From contig CM059571.1 in the NCBI GenBank assembly GCA_030386875.1, positions 21,942,355 through 22,006,354 of the forward strand: a DNA stretch of 64,000 nt, in the 5' to 3' direction. Each line of letters opens with the position of its first letter. Position 1 is the first letter of the stretch. The notes under the pieces were generated by a model. It ran no database searches and was not told the DNA's origin. It worked only from the letters and a program-made list of their open reading frames with translations. Below, one piece after another: positions 22,195 through 34,255 of this stretch. The DNA is from Morinoia aosen. Taxonomy: Eukaryota > Arthropoda > Malacostraca > Amphipoda > Talitridae. The position numbers were made by a program, and so were the translations under genes.

Positions 22195-23876
22195 TGTAGC
22201 ATTCGCTACAAATGTAAATTCAGTAAATTTCTCATTAACATTTAAATAACATAATTATTGGCATTAAAAATCTTACTTTAAATTAGTGTTAATAATTTTT
22301 TACTTATAATTATTAATCTTGAAAGTTTTTTGGTAAAAGTACAAAACAGAATAATATCGACAGTCGTTCGAGTTTAACCCCGTCGTGTGGGCAACATCGA
22401 AACTTAGGCCATTTTCTTAGCGTCACTTCTTCCTTGTGTGTTCTCGTGTGGGGCAGAGCGTCTCGTAAGTGAAAATAAGTGTTTTAATTTAGTTAGAATT
22501 TTGCTTAAAAGTATTACGTATTTTTCGTGTTTAAGTTCTAAGTGATTTTTTTACCAGTGTTGTATTATTTAAAAATGTGCAAATAGTTCGTAGATATTTC
22601 GTACGAGTTGCTAGCATATTCTGAGTTGTTCTCAAAATGGCGTAGCCGCGAATGGTGTGTGTAACGTTTTCATTTCATGTTCAGTATTATATTTTAGAAT
22701 CAGTATTTCCTTTCCACATTCAGTATACTCTTATAGTGTTTCAGTATTATATTTCTATTCAGTATACCTGGTAGTATTCAATATTTACATGTACAGTCGG
22801 CACGTGGACAGTGTAGTACTGCCTGTAGGTTTCGTAAATAATTGATTTTGAGCCAGAAACATTAGTGTAGCGTCACACGGGCATATTATGAAGTTACCGG
22901 GATTCTTTTTGATGATCGTGTGCTTAAATTAGTATCGCCGATCGTGTACAGAAATCGCATGTAGTTTTCATAATATGATTAACAAATTATGACTTTTTCA
23001 CAATCAAATTCTTGTTAGTGTCAGGCTTATATGTGAAAGCAAGAGCATAGAGAAAGTTATACTGATGGCATGTTTAAATCTGTCCTCATTCTTCATGAGC
23101 TTAAAAGAGAGAAATAATAAGCGCGATGATAAATTTGTAGGAAAGAACTCAGGGTTTCTCCGTAATGGGAATTTACCGCTGCACTGCTAGGGAAACAGTT
23201 GTTGTGGGTTTTCTTGGTGCCTCTCCGGAAATGTGTCATTCAGCGTCCTCGAATATTCCAGATTCTCCCCACGTCACCAACGCCACAACACATTCATCCC
23301 TGGGCCTTGAGCTTCGCCTTTACATTGCCTTTAGTTCTGTCTTAGCTGGGCATCTACCTTGCATTTATCTCGGCTTTGACTTGCCTTTAGCCTTGTTTAT
23401 TATCTAATTACTGGCTAAATTGTAAACTGCTTCCAACCACGGACACTTTTCTTCAGTGTGCAGTGATCTTAAAGTAATAACCAATTAAGATCTATTATCG
23501 CCTTCAATCACGGCTCAAATTAATATCATTCACCTCCTCAAATTACGCAGGCTTTGAGCTTATCCCTGAAATCACACTGATTTCTCTTGCCTGCTAAATT
23601 GTCCCACTCATTTAGTGAATACCATAAATCGACACACACACACACGCACACCGTCGACTTCGTCACTCGCCGGAGCCTTTCGCCTGGACGGACTGCGAAC
23701 CATCTTCAGCCAAGTTCTTCAGTAAAGCAAGACTCGGCGGTCCTTTTCCGGCGCCTTCAAATAAACCAGCGACAAATAAGCTGAGTTCCCAAACCTTGTC
23801 GTTATTATCCTCTCGTTAGCGTGATCTTAAACATCCTTCTCGAGCTCATTTGCGTTTAGGTAGTAGTTATAATCGT
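22195..23876 (+). repeat. Gypsy A' 3' LTR (first copy)
   Basis: It starts TGTAGCATTCGC directly after the purine tract that follows A' pol, matching the TGTAGC start of the Gypsy-A LTR. There is no coding sequence; the short open frames in it are chance. A (CA)n run lies at 23633-23648. Its right boundary is inferred from the point where a diverged second copy begins, so the end is approximate. Confidence 0.6.
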
Positions 23877-25352
23877 AAAAGTCTACCCAACCATCAAACG
23901 TAAAATGTCCGGCTTGTATTGAAGTTGGTAGATTAGTAAGGGTGTACTTTGCCGGCATGTTTCGTCTGTCCTTATTCTATTGTTTGAGCTTAAAAGAGAG
24001 ATCAAACTCTGACGGGAGCATTAGAAAGAACTCAGGGTTTCCCCGTGATGTGAACTTAAAAGCTTGATGGTGAACAGTTGTTGGTGGTTTCCTTGTGTAT
24101 TTTTCCGTGGATATGGTCATCCAACGTCCTTGAATATTTCCAGATTCTCCGACGCCACCAAACACCACACTTAGCATAAAAGCAAATCCCTGGGCCTTGA
24201 GCTTAATTTACTATCCCGAATAAGATGTAGTGTTCTCCCTCAGGCTGCTCTACACTCCGGGCAGACTATGTAAATATCTTTAGACTTTGTGGTATCTATG
24301 CCCGAAGTGAGTGCCTGAGGTGCAAACGAACCCGACAGGATAAGGAATACACAACTGGAATAAAGGCCGTATTATTGAGAAGATCGCCGACAGTATGGCA
24401 CATGAGGTAAATGTTTACAGGCAGGTAGTATAGTACACAAGGACGACTTGGAGGACCGACGGTTGTCGGTAAGTCGCGTTGTGCGTGCCGTGGCGTAGCG
24501 GTGCCGTCGAGTTGGCGATGGAGGCCGAGAGGCTACTGCTTGCTGAGCAGCCGAGACTAGTGAATGTCAGAGTCACTGCGCGGAGAGTCGCAGGGAGGAG
24601 TCTTGTGTGAGGAGGCTCGCTGGAAGGCTTGTGTGAGCCGTTGCAGTGACGAGGCTCACAGGAAGAAGACTTGTGTGAATATCAGGGTTCCTGCGAGTGC
24701 ACTGAGTGAGCTGTGCGAACTGTGCGAACTGAACTGCGCTTAGCGCGCAGCTCTTTATATAGGGCTGGTGGTGGCCGCACTGAACCGAGCTAGCCTCTGG
24801 TTAGCCGGCTCGGGGTGGCGCTTTTGAAGCAGTCGAGGCTGAGCTAAGCGTACGTGAGTGTTCAGAGGTGTTGCCTGGCTGCTCGGTGCGCGCGGCTTGC
24901 AGAGGCTCGGTCCGCCACCCCAGCGCCAGCCTCGAGCGATGATTGGTCGTTCAGCGAGAGCGCTTCGTGGCAGTGGGGTGGCGCTTTTGTGCTTGTGTGG
25001 TGGTGAGCGCGTACAGCTAGGTGGAACCACCACAAAGATCTATACCCACCTCCAGGCACGGCAACAGTGATTAAACACACCTGCTCAAATTCAGCGGGCT
25101 TTGCCCACATATAGAGACGCACCGATTTTAGTGCACGGTTTAAATTGTCACTCAGTGAACTGAATACCCTAAATACAAATACACGTACGACCTCGTCAAC
25201 CTGCCGGAGCAGCTGCCTCCAGGACTGCGAAGTATCTTCAGCCAAGATCTGCAGGAACAAGTCTCGGTGATCCTCCCAGCTCCTTCAAATAAAGACACTA
25301 AACAAGCTGAGTTCCAAATGTATCATCATTGTCCTCTCGCACGTTAATCAAA
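23877..25352 (+). repeat. Diverged tandem duplicate of the A' LTR 3' part, with solo LTR inside
   Basis: Blocks from 23030-23860 recur in the same order here: GAAAGAACTCAGGGTTT, CCCTGGGCCTTGAGCTT, TCTTCAGCCAAG, then CTTCAAATAAA and AAGCTGAGTTCC. Removing solo LTR 2 (24226-25034 plus one duplication) leaves about 660 bp of similar sequence. The two copies differ at many positions, so the duplication is older than the insertions. Confidence 0.7.
24226..25034 (-). repeat. Solo LTR 2 (809 bp)
   Basis: It runs TGTAGTGTTCTCC to GAACCACCACA and is flanked by a perfect 4-bp duplication AAGA (24222-24225, 25035-25038). It shares its first 130 bp and its ends with solo LTR 1 but is clearly diverged, so the two are independent insertions of related subfamilies. 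A minus-strand TATATAAAG lies near 24761-24753. In element sense it is followed after about 30 bp by repeated CAGTTC/GCACAG, a plausible start region. Confidence 0.85.
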
Positions 25353-25595
25353 ACATATTCTCGAGTCTTTGTGTTTGTTGTTGGTATTCCGCTAGATCCA
25401 GACCAACCAAACAAAACATAATTGCATTCACCGTACGTTCTCTCACACATTCAAGCAACCGATTGCCACCTCCTTGTAGTACAACCATTCCTTCACCCAT
25501 TCCATCTATCACTCTCTCAGCATGCTTACAAATCTCCTCCACTCCTTTCCCTCTCATGCTCGTACATCCACTACTGTCACTCATACATATGAACC
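25353..25595 (-). pseudogene. SGNH/GDSL-type ORF, C-terminal piece (split by Gypsy-A)
   Basis: In the minus strand the frame reads MSDSSGCTSMRGKGVEEIC and VVLQGGGNRLLE, resembling the middle of an SGNH hydrolase fold, where a Gly-x-Asn/Asp block follows a beta strand. The matching N-terminal piece with the GDS block lies 31 kb away at 56882-57153. The two abut the ends of Gypsy-A with a shared AACC, so they were one ORF before the insertion. Esterase-like SGNH domains occur in ORF1 of some CR1/L2-type LINEs; that family assignment is inference. The piece is truncated at 25352 by the A' LTR. Confidence 0.6.
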
Positions 25596-28197
25596 TGTAG
25601 CGAACCTTCGGCACGCAACTCAGTACAATTTCGGAAATTCTCAAATTGATCATTTAAAAAATTCAGTAAAATAAATTCAACCATTAGAATAAAATTTCAT
25701 TACGAAATTAATTAACTTCTATCCTCAATTCTATTAAAATTGTGTACTGAAAAATTCAATCTCTAAGAAATCACTTTTGCGTTGTAACGAAACCCTCCAT
25801 GTCGCCGTGTCGGCAACATTTTCACTCGCACTAGCGTCACTCGTCTCAAATCATCCAAAGTGTGTACAGCTCGGTTTTAGTCTCTGGTGAGAACTAAATT
25901 ATTGTGTGTGCTTAGGCTGTTCTACGGGTAACTATTGAATTTATGTATTATGTAAATAATATGTTGTGTATTAAGTAGGTTTTCTCAATTAACTAATCGT
26001 GTCACATGTGATGTAGGGCGCTTGCCAAGAAGTGTGATCTCTCACACCTCCCTTGTGCCAGCCATTGCTGCATACTTTATTTTTATGGCAACATAGTTTT
26101 TCCAAGAAGCCTCTAATCAATTGAATTTGAATAATCCATTTGTTGCAATTGTGTCATTGGTGTTTCGCCAATCCTTTGTGTGTTCCAGTTTTAATTAATT
26201 GTGTTCTCAATTTTTGTATTTTAATTAAGTCAGATTTAAATAATTTTTGGGTGCTCAATTATTTGTTTGTTCAAGCCTCTAATCAATTGAATTTGAATAC
26301 TCCATTTGTTACCATTGTGTCATTAGTGTTTTGCCCATCTTTCGTGTGTCCCAGTATTAATTAATTGTGTTCTCAATTTTTGTATTTTAATTAAGTCAGA
26401 CTTAAATAATTTTTAGAATTCCTTTGCAATTTTAGTCAATGTTTAAATTCATATCTTGAGAAATGAAACTATGGTAGGTTATTTACACCAATAGAGATTG
26501 TATCTTCGGTAGTTACTCACTTCAAATAATCACTCTTTCGTGATTAGAACTATCCCACTTTCTGATTGCGTGTAACAATGTGGAGTAACGGTAACAAGAA
26601 TCCCTAGCATAATCACTTTAGTGACAACTCTTACTACTGATTTTTGGGTTAGGTCAATTTGTGTATAATAATGTTAATAATTAGTCGTTACCTGATTCAG
26701 CTAAATTAGGGTGATTATGCTTACCTCTGGGAAGTCTCTGAATATTCTAAAATCCCAACTCCTGGAATTTTTAGTCCAGAAATCATCCAATTATCTGATT
26801 TGGGGTTTAATTTAGTTTAATCGGCAATTGTTGCTTTCAATTGTAGCTACCTGTTCCTTATACCTCATGTCAATGTCAGCTACCTCCAGTGGTTGTTGTT
26901 CATTGTAACCCATAGGATGTCCTAATACTATTCTGATATGCATCCTCATGATCAATGCTTTCTAAATCCTTCTTAACTACCGATTCTGTGCACTTTGTGC
27001 ATAGATTCCGCGTTCCCTCTACTCCTTTCTAAATAGGACCTTCCTCTCTCCTCTCGTAGGACATCCTTCACGTTCAAGCCAGGTAGACTAGAGGTCCGCA
27101 TTTAATAATAGATAATAATAATAATTAGGCTGTACATGCCTCCCTGGCACGATTCCTAGCTTAAGTTAATGGATCTTTGAAAATTTTGAGCCTTAAGTAA
27201 GATCAGTACAGCGAGCCCTTTGCTGTTGCTTAGTGAACCGTTCGAATTGTCCAATACCGATCTTGGGGTACTCATTGTAAATAAGCACCACACTCTAGAT
27301 TAATCGGCGACCACAGTCTTCTGGATAAGTGGCATGTAGGGAGATTCACGATTGTCCATACGAGTACTTATTGTTGCGACTGCCTCGCCCTTGTTCAGGC
27401 GCCAGAATTGGGCCGAGGCACCCGCATATAACCCTCTATTTGAGGCAATCCTGTAATTCAGCAGTAAAGCTCGCAGCCTGGCTTGCGTAGCGACCGTCTC
27501 TCCTTGTGTTGTCATGTCTGAACAATTAACCCAAGCCAATTTCCCGTACAGAAGATCCTGGGAAGCCGACACACAAACAATCACCACCAACATTCAATCA
27601 ACATTCCTCAAAACTCTATTAGCCACACGGCTATCAACCCAACTAAGCCACGCGGCTATCAACCCAACTAAGCCACACGGCTATCAATCAACCACTCAAG
27701 CCACAAGGCACTAGCAGAAATTACTGCCTCCTTCGAGATACCTCACAATACAAACGGTTACCGCACCTGCGAAATATTACACTAACAAATCCACTCTCGC
27801 CGGGATCCACCCTGGATTCCCTGAGCCACGGCACTGCTGGAGTGCGTCAACTCTCTGGACCCGGACCTTCTTCCTCAAGAAGTGGATCCTCCCCACTGCT
27901 GCCGTAGTCACGGCATTCAGAGTCAACTAATAAACATCAGGCGAGAGTATAACAGTCCTTTCATTGTCCTGCAGAGGTCAACCGTGCAAATGAAAATTAG
28001 ATGCCAGGAGAGCAACCCGAATACCGTCACATAACTCCTTCTGAGTCAGATTAAGTCATTAATTTATTAATTAAGTGTTGCCGTTCGATGGCAACTGGTG
28101 GCCCTTATTCAAAGAACACCCACCATTCTAACAGCTATTCTTAAAACTTCCAAGGCCAATCATTTAAAACCACTTCCCCACTTGGGAGAAGTTCATA
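25596..28197 (+). repeat. Gypsy-A 5' LTR, 2602 bp
   Basis: It contains a 166-bp direct duplication (units starting near 26109 and 26275) and three tandem 25-bp units with the core GCCACACGGCTATC (about 27618-27700). Open frames of up to 97 codons on either strand recur in the other LTR, but only because the LTRs are near-identical. I see no protein family in them. Confidence 0.88.
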
Positions 28198-28198
28198 T

Positions 28199-28216
28199 TG
28201 GTGACTATTAATAGCA
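28199..28216 (+). other. Gypsy-A primer-binding site
   Basis: TGGTGACTATTAATAGCA begins one base after the LTR, the same offset as in family B. It begins with TGG as expected; only the first bases resemble the family-B site, so the tRNA is not assigned. Confidence 0.45.
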
Positions 28217-28390
28217 TTAATACCAGAGTGTTTTTTCACTTGCACGAGTTGTCCTTTGTGGGTTTGTGAGCGCATGCCAGTGCTGTCAACTTCTGTTGAT
28301 GGTTGTCTTGAAGGAGGTAGTACTCTGCTCCTCATTATTCAGTAGTCAAACATAGCATTTCCTCCCTAAACTCTTCCCTAATAATAAGTT

Positions 28391-28447
28391 ATTGCTACTG
28401 CAGCCTATTCTAACAAATTCTTCATGTTTTTCCATTGCTACTGAAGC
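28391..28447 (+). repeat. Gypsy-A leader motif CCATTGCTACTGMAGC, first two copies
   Basis: Two copies (28391-28405, 28432-28447) lie just before the BEL insertion. Four more lie after it at 43532, 43577, 43618 and 43635. Together they form an irregular array in the leader between the primer-binding site and gag. Confidence 0.7.
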
Positions 28448-29711
28448 CACCTTTGTGACTGCCTCAACAATTTCTATCGACGAGGGGAAGGTTCAGAAAA
28501 GTCCACGGATGATGCAAAACTTGTCTTAAGCAGCCATTTATTGTACATAAATTTTCCTGAAATAGAAAGGTCTAGTTAGCACAAAAGTAATACAAAAAAT
28601 ATACAGTTTTTAGAGATTGCATATCTAAAAGTGATTCAGAGGGTAAACCAGAAAATAAGGACGCAAAAATTGGGGCAGAACTGCATCACTGGCACAAGAA
28701 AATCTAATTCAGAGAACACGGGTAATACTTCAGCGGCTCATTCAACACCCAAATCATTGGCGAGACTTAGTAAAATTTTCATACGAGCATCCCAATGGCA
28801 CAATCAGATATAACCAGTCAACCTAATGAGGCCCTCATTAAATACTAAGGTCAGGCAGTAGGCTCTACACACTAATGTCCAACCAGGTAGATGCTGAATT
28901 GAAGTTACACGGCTATTCCCATATAAAAATGCATGTCCAACCCGGTAGACGCTGAACTAAAGTTACACAGCTATTCCTACGTAAACAGTGCCTGACAACT
29001 TGAGTTGTTTCTGACTCACATGACTAGTCACAAAAGTCTATCAATCTATAGTACCACCTGGGCATAGTTAAAACACACCCATCTATAAAGGTGGTTAATA
29101 AGTGAACAAGGGGGCACACTTAGACACCTCTGAACAAGTAAATAGTTACCTAACAGGCATGAACACATCATCAACCAGGCAATATAAAATATCCGCAGCA
29201 CAGTAAAAATCACACAAATAAAAATAGGCAAAAACCACCACACTCTACAGACTGGTAAAATAGCAACTTGAGTGAGGAATTACACAATTCTAGAGTCCAA
29301 ATACCAGAGTTTAAATCCACTAACATTAATCGTGAATGATAACAAGGATCTATATAATGCAATGTGCTTAGATCAAATCAACAACTGAGCACAATGAATC
29401 CAGCTGTGAATTCCAGCAAATAAATTAAGTAGCACTGACAAGCACAGAACAAATCAGGCTCAACAATATAATCAAAACATGACTGAGTGTTTGCAAGAAA
29501 GTCTCACAACCCTGTCCAACACAGGGCAATACCACTAGACAATTTGAGCCAGGTACAAATAGGTAAACACAGCATTACATTATATTGGCACCGCGAATGA
29601 AGAATCAGTATCTAGAATTGTAAAAGCACAAACAGAAAAACTGTGACAGCACACATTCTAACATCCCCTGAAATCTTTTAGCTTTTCTAGGACCTAAGAA
29701 TTCACTGTCTA

Positions 29712-30099
29712 TATCACAACCTACACTATAGCACAGTATAGGTTTCACATAGACATAGATACAACATAGTAATAGACATCAAGTTAGGTAAAATAGTTTA
29801 CTCACCTCTTGGATACCTTACAACATAACTAGATACTCAGATACCAGAGTGTGGTTAGCGAGAGCAGAGCGGAGATAGAAAGGAATATATAGAATAGGGT
29901 AGCATAGAAATAGTACATTAGTTTAGAAATTAAGAAGTTAGATACCAACCACAGTAGGTAATATTATTTACACACTCGGTCAACATTTACTTGTTGTCGA
30001 GCCCGAGTTCACTTGTAGACTGGCTGCGAGTGTTGCTGTCTCGAGCGTTGCCAACTATTGGTCTCTCTAACTAGAACTTACACTACTCGCTATATTACA
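29712..30099 (-). repeat. Gypsy-B 3' LTR
   Basis: This is 388 bp, TGTAATATAGC to TTGTGATA in element sense. A purine tract (AAGGAGGGAGGGG) lies immediately upstream at 30100-30115. Confidence 0.92.
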
Positions 30100-30163
30100 C
30101 CCCTCCCTCCTTAATTAGAAACCCCCCCTGTATCCCCAGTCCCCTTATTCAATATAGTCAATC

Positions 30164-33057
30164 CTAAAGGTCCATTCTCACCACAGGCTTCCAAGCCCGG
30201 GTAGACCTGCGTGAGATGCTAGCACTTGGAGGCTCGTGCATCCTAGCCTCCTGGGTGGGAGTCGGGTAATCAGGTGTTTCGGAGTCAGGTTCATGGGTCG
30301 GAGGTGGTGGGTATGAATTTTGAGCAGGTTGTGGAAACACAACGGTTTCCTCCGTAGGTTGTTCCAAGGGTTCAGGGATGGTGTTCGAGCAGGTAATAAC
30401 TTGGTCCTGGTGTCGACGAACGACCTCTCCCCCCTTCAGTTGGCACTTGTAGGATACCGGGCCTGTTTTCTCAATGGTGGTAGCAGGGGTCCATTTTGGG
30501 GAACCCGGCGTGTATTGACGGACCATCACAGGTGACTCCAGCGGAATGTCAACCGCGCGAGACCCTGGGTGGTATCTTTTCTGAGCGTCCTGGCGTTGAG
30601 CAACTTTGGACGCGATTGCTTCTGACGGCCAAAGCCGATCAAGACGAGAGCGAACTTTCCTGCCTAACATCAGTTCGGCAGGCGTAACACCTGTTGTCGT
30701 GTGAGGTGTTAGCCGATAGTTGAACAGGAACCTGTCTAGTGCTAGGCGTAGGGGTTCCGTTGACTTCCGTATATTCTTCTTGAAAGTTTGTACCATGCGC
30801 TCTGCCAGTCCATTAGTTGAAGGGTGGTATGGTGCGCTTGTAATATGTCGCATACCACATGCCTTCACAAATTCTTGGAATTCAGCCGATGTGAAACACG
30901 TTGCGTTGTCTGAAACAATTGTTACTGGGAATCCAAATGTCGCAAAAGTGTGTTTCAGGCACAAGATCGTTTCGCTAGAGGTTGTAGTAGATGTGGGAAA
31001 AATTTCAACCCACTTAGAGTGTGCATCCACGATCACTAGGTAGTATTTTCCATCCATTGGACCCGCGTAGTCAATGTGTATGCGATGCCAAGGCTTCGCA
31101 GGCCATTCCCACGGATGGAGTTCAGCTTTCGTTGGTGCGGCTCGAGTGCTCAGGCACTCGCTGCATGACTTAGTTGTTTCTTCTAGATCTTTATCCAGAA
31201 GGGGCCACCACACGTAGCTGCGAGCTAACTCCTTCATCCTGGATGATCCAGCATGACCAGAGTGAAGTTCCTCCACAATGGCTTGTCTGAGAGCTTGGGG
31301 TACAATAATTCTTGCCCCCCAGAGCACACAGCCATTTTGCGTGGACAATTCGTCTCGCCTCCTAGTATACGGAGCGAGATCAGGGTCACCAATTACCATC
31401 GAAGGCCAGCCTACTTGGCAGTATTTGTACACCTTTGAAAGTACTGGGTCCCTTAGGGTGCTGTCGCGGATGTGGGTGCTGGTGACTGGAGCTGACTCGA
31501 GGAAGTTTACTAAGGACGTCCATTCCGCAGGAATAGGTGTGGCTTCCTCGGGAGTTGTCAAGGGTAGACGACTGAGAGCATCAGCCGTACCCAACAGCAC
31601 GCCAGACCGGTGACGCAAGGTGAACTTGTAGGACTGCAGTAGTAAAGCCCACCTTTGGATGCGCCCGGATGCCATCGGAGGAATGCTTCTACCCGGATCA
31701 AATAGTCCTAACAAAGGTTTGTGGTCCGTAACCACAGTGAAATCCTGTCCCCACAGGTAGCAATGAAATTTTCGAAGTGCGAACACCATAGCTAGGGCTT
31801 CTTTCTCAGTTTGAGAGTAGTTGCGTTCTGTTGCTGTTAGAGTTCGGGAGGCAAAATAGGCGGGGCGTTCAATCCCATCAATAAGGTGACACAGCACCGC
31901 TCCCACACCATACGCACTACTGTCAGCCACTACCACTATGGGTTTCTGAGGGTCAAAGTGGACTAGAGTCTGAGAGTCCAGGAGGGCTTGTTTAGATTTC
32001 TGGAAGGCTCTCTCCTGACTTGCATCCCATTTCCAAGGGGTTTTATCCCTCAGTAAGGTATTTAGGGGCTCCAGCATGGTTGCAGATGATTTTAGAAATT
32101 TCCTATAGAAATTTAACAGCCCCAGGTAGGCTCTCAGTTGAGTCACATTAGTAGGAGCTGGTGCATTCTGGATTGCTGCTACCTTCTCGGCAGTGGGGTG
32201 CAATCCGTCCTTGTCGATTTGGTATCCAAGGTAGGATACCTGTGGCACTCCAATTTGACATTTATCCATTTTCAGTTTTAGCCCTGCCTCCTGTAGTTTA
32301 GATAAGACTTGATAGAGACGCTTGTTGTGCTCTTTCTCATTAGTGGCACTCACCAGGACGTCATCCAGGTAGCAGAACACTCCTGGGAGGCCCTGCAATA
32401 GTCCTTCCATGGCACGCTGAAAGATTCCAGGTGCGGACGCAATTCCAAAGCTGAGACGGTTGTAGGCAAATAAACCTCTGTGGGTGTTTATTACCGTGAG
32501 TTCCTTGGAGTCTTCATCCAAGGGTAGTTGAGCGTATGCCTGAGACATATCTAGCTTGGAGTATATAACTCCTCCTGCTAACCCGCTAAATAGATCCTCC
32601 ACTCGGGGTATGGGGTAGGTATCAAGCCTAGTGGCTCTGTTGACTGTGAGTTTGTAATCCCCACATATGCGGATGCTTTGATCAGCCTTGAGCACAGGGA
32701 CGATCGCCGCCGCCCATCTTGAATACTGTACAGGGGTGAGGATACCTTCCTGCACCAGTCTATCAAGTTCAGCCTCCACCTTAGGTCTAAGTGTGTAAGG
32801 CACGTTCCTGGCCTTACAGAACTTTGGTGGTATGGCTGGATCCACTTCTATTTTGAATTTTCTTCCCTTAAAGCAACCTAGACCTGGTTGAAAAAGGTCG
32901 GGGAATTTATTTGCTAACTCTTCAGGGCAAGTGATCACTTTGTTGACATTATTGGAAACTATAGTTAGCCCAAGGAAATCAATCAGGTCCCTACCCAGCA
33001 AGGCTGGCCCCTCCCTGTCTACAACCACAATAGTTGCTAGCTGAGGAACCATACCAC
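30164..33057 (-). CDS. Gypsy-B pol: RT, RNase H, integrase (intact 3' part)
   Basis: About 965 residues are open to the stop at 30164. The order is the end of the protease region (ALLGRDLIDFLG), RT with WAAAIVPVLKADQSIRICGD and [10 protein letters not shown], RNase H with VVADSSAYGVGAVL and VVTDHKPLLGLF, and integrase with a H-H-C-C finger (HSGHAGSSRMK to CSEC), IDYAGPMDG, VSDNATCFTS and TNGLAERMVQ. The DDE residues are all present. The open frame continues upstream into the foldback arm and gains about 55 repetitive Asn/Phe/Leu residues that are not native. It resembles the K02A2.6-like Gypsy pol group. Apart from the foldback, coding is intact. Confidence 0.92.
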
Positions 33058-34255
33058 TACACCTTTTTAGCTTCAAATTAAAATATGTGAAGTTCAATTT
33101 AAAATTTGTAAAGTTCAATTTAAAATATGTAAAATTCAATTTAAAATTTCTAAAGTTCAATTTAAAATATGTAAAGTTCCAATTAAAATATGTAAAGTTC
33201 AAATTAAAATTTGTGAAGTTCAATTTAAAAATTATAAAATTCAAATTTAAAATAGATAAATTTCAAATTAAAATTAGTAAAATTCAAATCAAAACACTTC
33301 CAATAATTAGAAATTGTTAAGCTCTCTAACCTCTAAAGTTCTCTAATTTGAAGTATTAATCTTCAAATGAAGTCAACCCAAGTTTAGAGCTCGCTTAGGT
33401 GCGGGGTTTGAGCGTAATTCACGTTGCCGGATAATAATTTGAACAAATTTTGCTTTAATGTTATGATAAAATAATTTCAATTGGCACTTAATAATATTAG
33501 TAACAAATGTTTTTCTTATTTGGCAGCGTGAATGACACTTCATGTCTCATCACTAAATTGACCCAAAGTTTGGCCATACTATGTATAAAATGAATAAAAA
33601 TTTTACAGCGTATAATCAGGCCAAATTTTCGTAGAATATATTTTATGTATATATCAAATACTAACTCTAAAATTCTGGGCAGCAATAACAAAGCCATTGC
33701 CTATAATATTTTGCATATTTTAAATATAATTTAGTAATTTTCAGCATTTGCTGCATACCTATGTAGTGTGCAGAATATGGCACACACCGGTGAAATTTGA
33801 AATTTTTTCTATGTAAATAAGGTATCATAGAAAAAAATTCCTATCGGCGTTGAGACTATGAGTCGGTTGACGGAGCGAGCTATGTATATATCTTCCATAA
33901 ACCAAGAAGAATCCCAATTCATGAGGAAGTGGGTTAAATTGCAATTTACAAATTTCAATTGGAAGCTAAGTTAAAAGGTGTAGTTAAAAAATGTAAATTT
34001 TAGAAATTTTTGAAGTATTTTTATTTGAATTTTACAAATTTTAATTTGAAATTTATCTATTTTAATTTTGAATTTTATAATTTTTAAATTGAACTTCACA
34101 AATTTTAATTTGAACTTTACATATTTTAATTGGAACTTTACATATTTTAAATTGAACTTTAGAAATTTTAAATTGAATTTTACATATTTTAAATTGAACT
34201 TTACAAATTTTAAATTGAACTTCACATATTTTAATTTGAAGCTAAAAAGGTGTAG
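33058..34255. mobile_element. Foldback-type element with arms of 21-bp tandem repeats
   Basis: This 1198-bp insertion has ends CTACACCTTTTTAGCTTC and its inverse. Each arm (about 33058-33305 and 34010-34255) is about ten tandem units of 21 bp with the core AATTTAAAATATGTAAAGTTC. The arms are inverted to each other around a non-repetitive AT-rich centre (33310-34005). Comparison with Gypsy-B' shows the insertion point in pol exactly. No clear target duplication is seen and one target base appears lost. Long inverted arms made of short direct repeats are the hallmark of foldback (FB) transposons. It has no ORF of its own beyond repetitive frames. Confidence 0.85.

Larger units (their letters stand above)
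8887..25352 (+). mobile_element. Gypsy A': 5'-truncated Ty3/Gypsy, composite with insertions
   Basis: The native remnants are RT/RNase H (8970-9767), integrase and the C-terminus (19926-21389, resuming 22130-22150), a purine tract at about 22184-22194, and an LTR beginning TGTAGCATTCGC at 22195. A family-B Gypsy is inserted at 9768, a solo LTR at 21390, and a second solo LTR in the duplicated LTR tail at 24226. The protein is a close relative of Gypsy-A at 43.6-47.7 kb, aligned through RT, RNase H and integrase. The left boundary is truncated in AT-rich DNA (8887-8970). The right end is set where tandem LTR similarity stops at 25352. Confidence 0.78.

Noticed and set aside
23630-23784. 65-codon plus frame near a (CA)n run in the A' LTR
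   Set aside because: Short, low-complexity start, not conserved in the diverged tandem copy.
24755-25260. Minus-strand frames in and beside solo LTR 2
   Set aside because: They overlap LTR control sequence, are not shared with solo LTR 1 and show no motif.
27300-27714. 97- and 66-codon frames conserved in both Gypsy-A LTRs
   Set aside because: They are conserved only because the LTRs are near-identical; they lie on opposite strands, overlap each other and show no domain.
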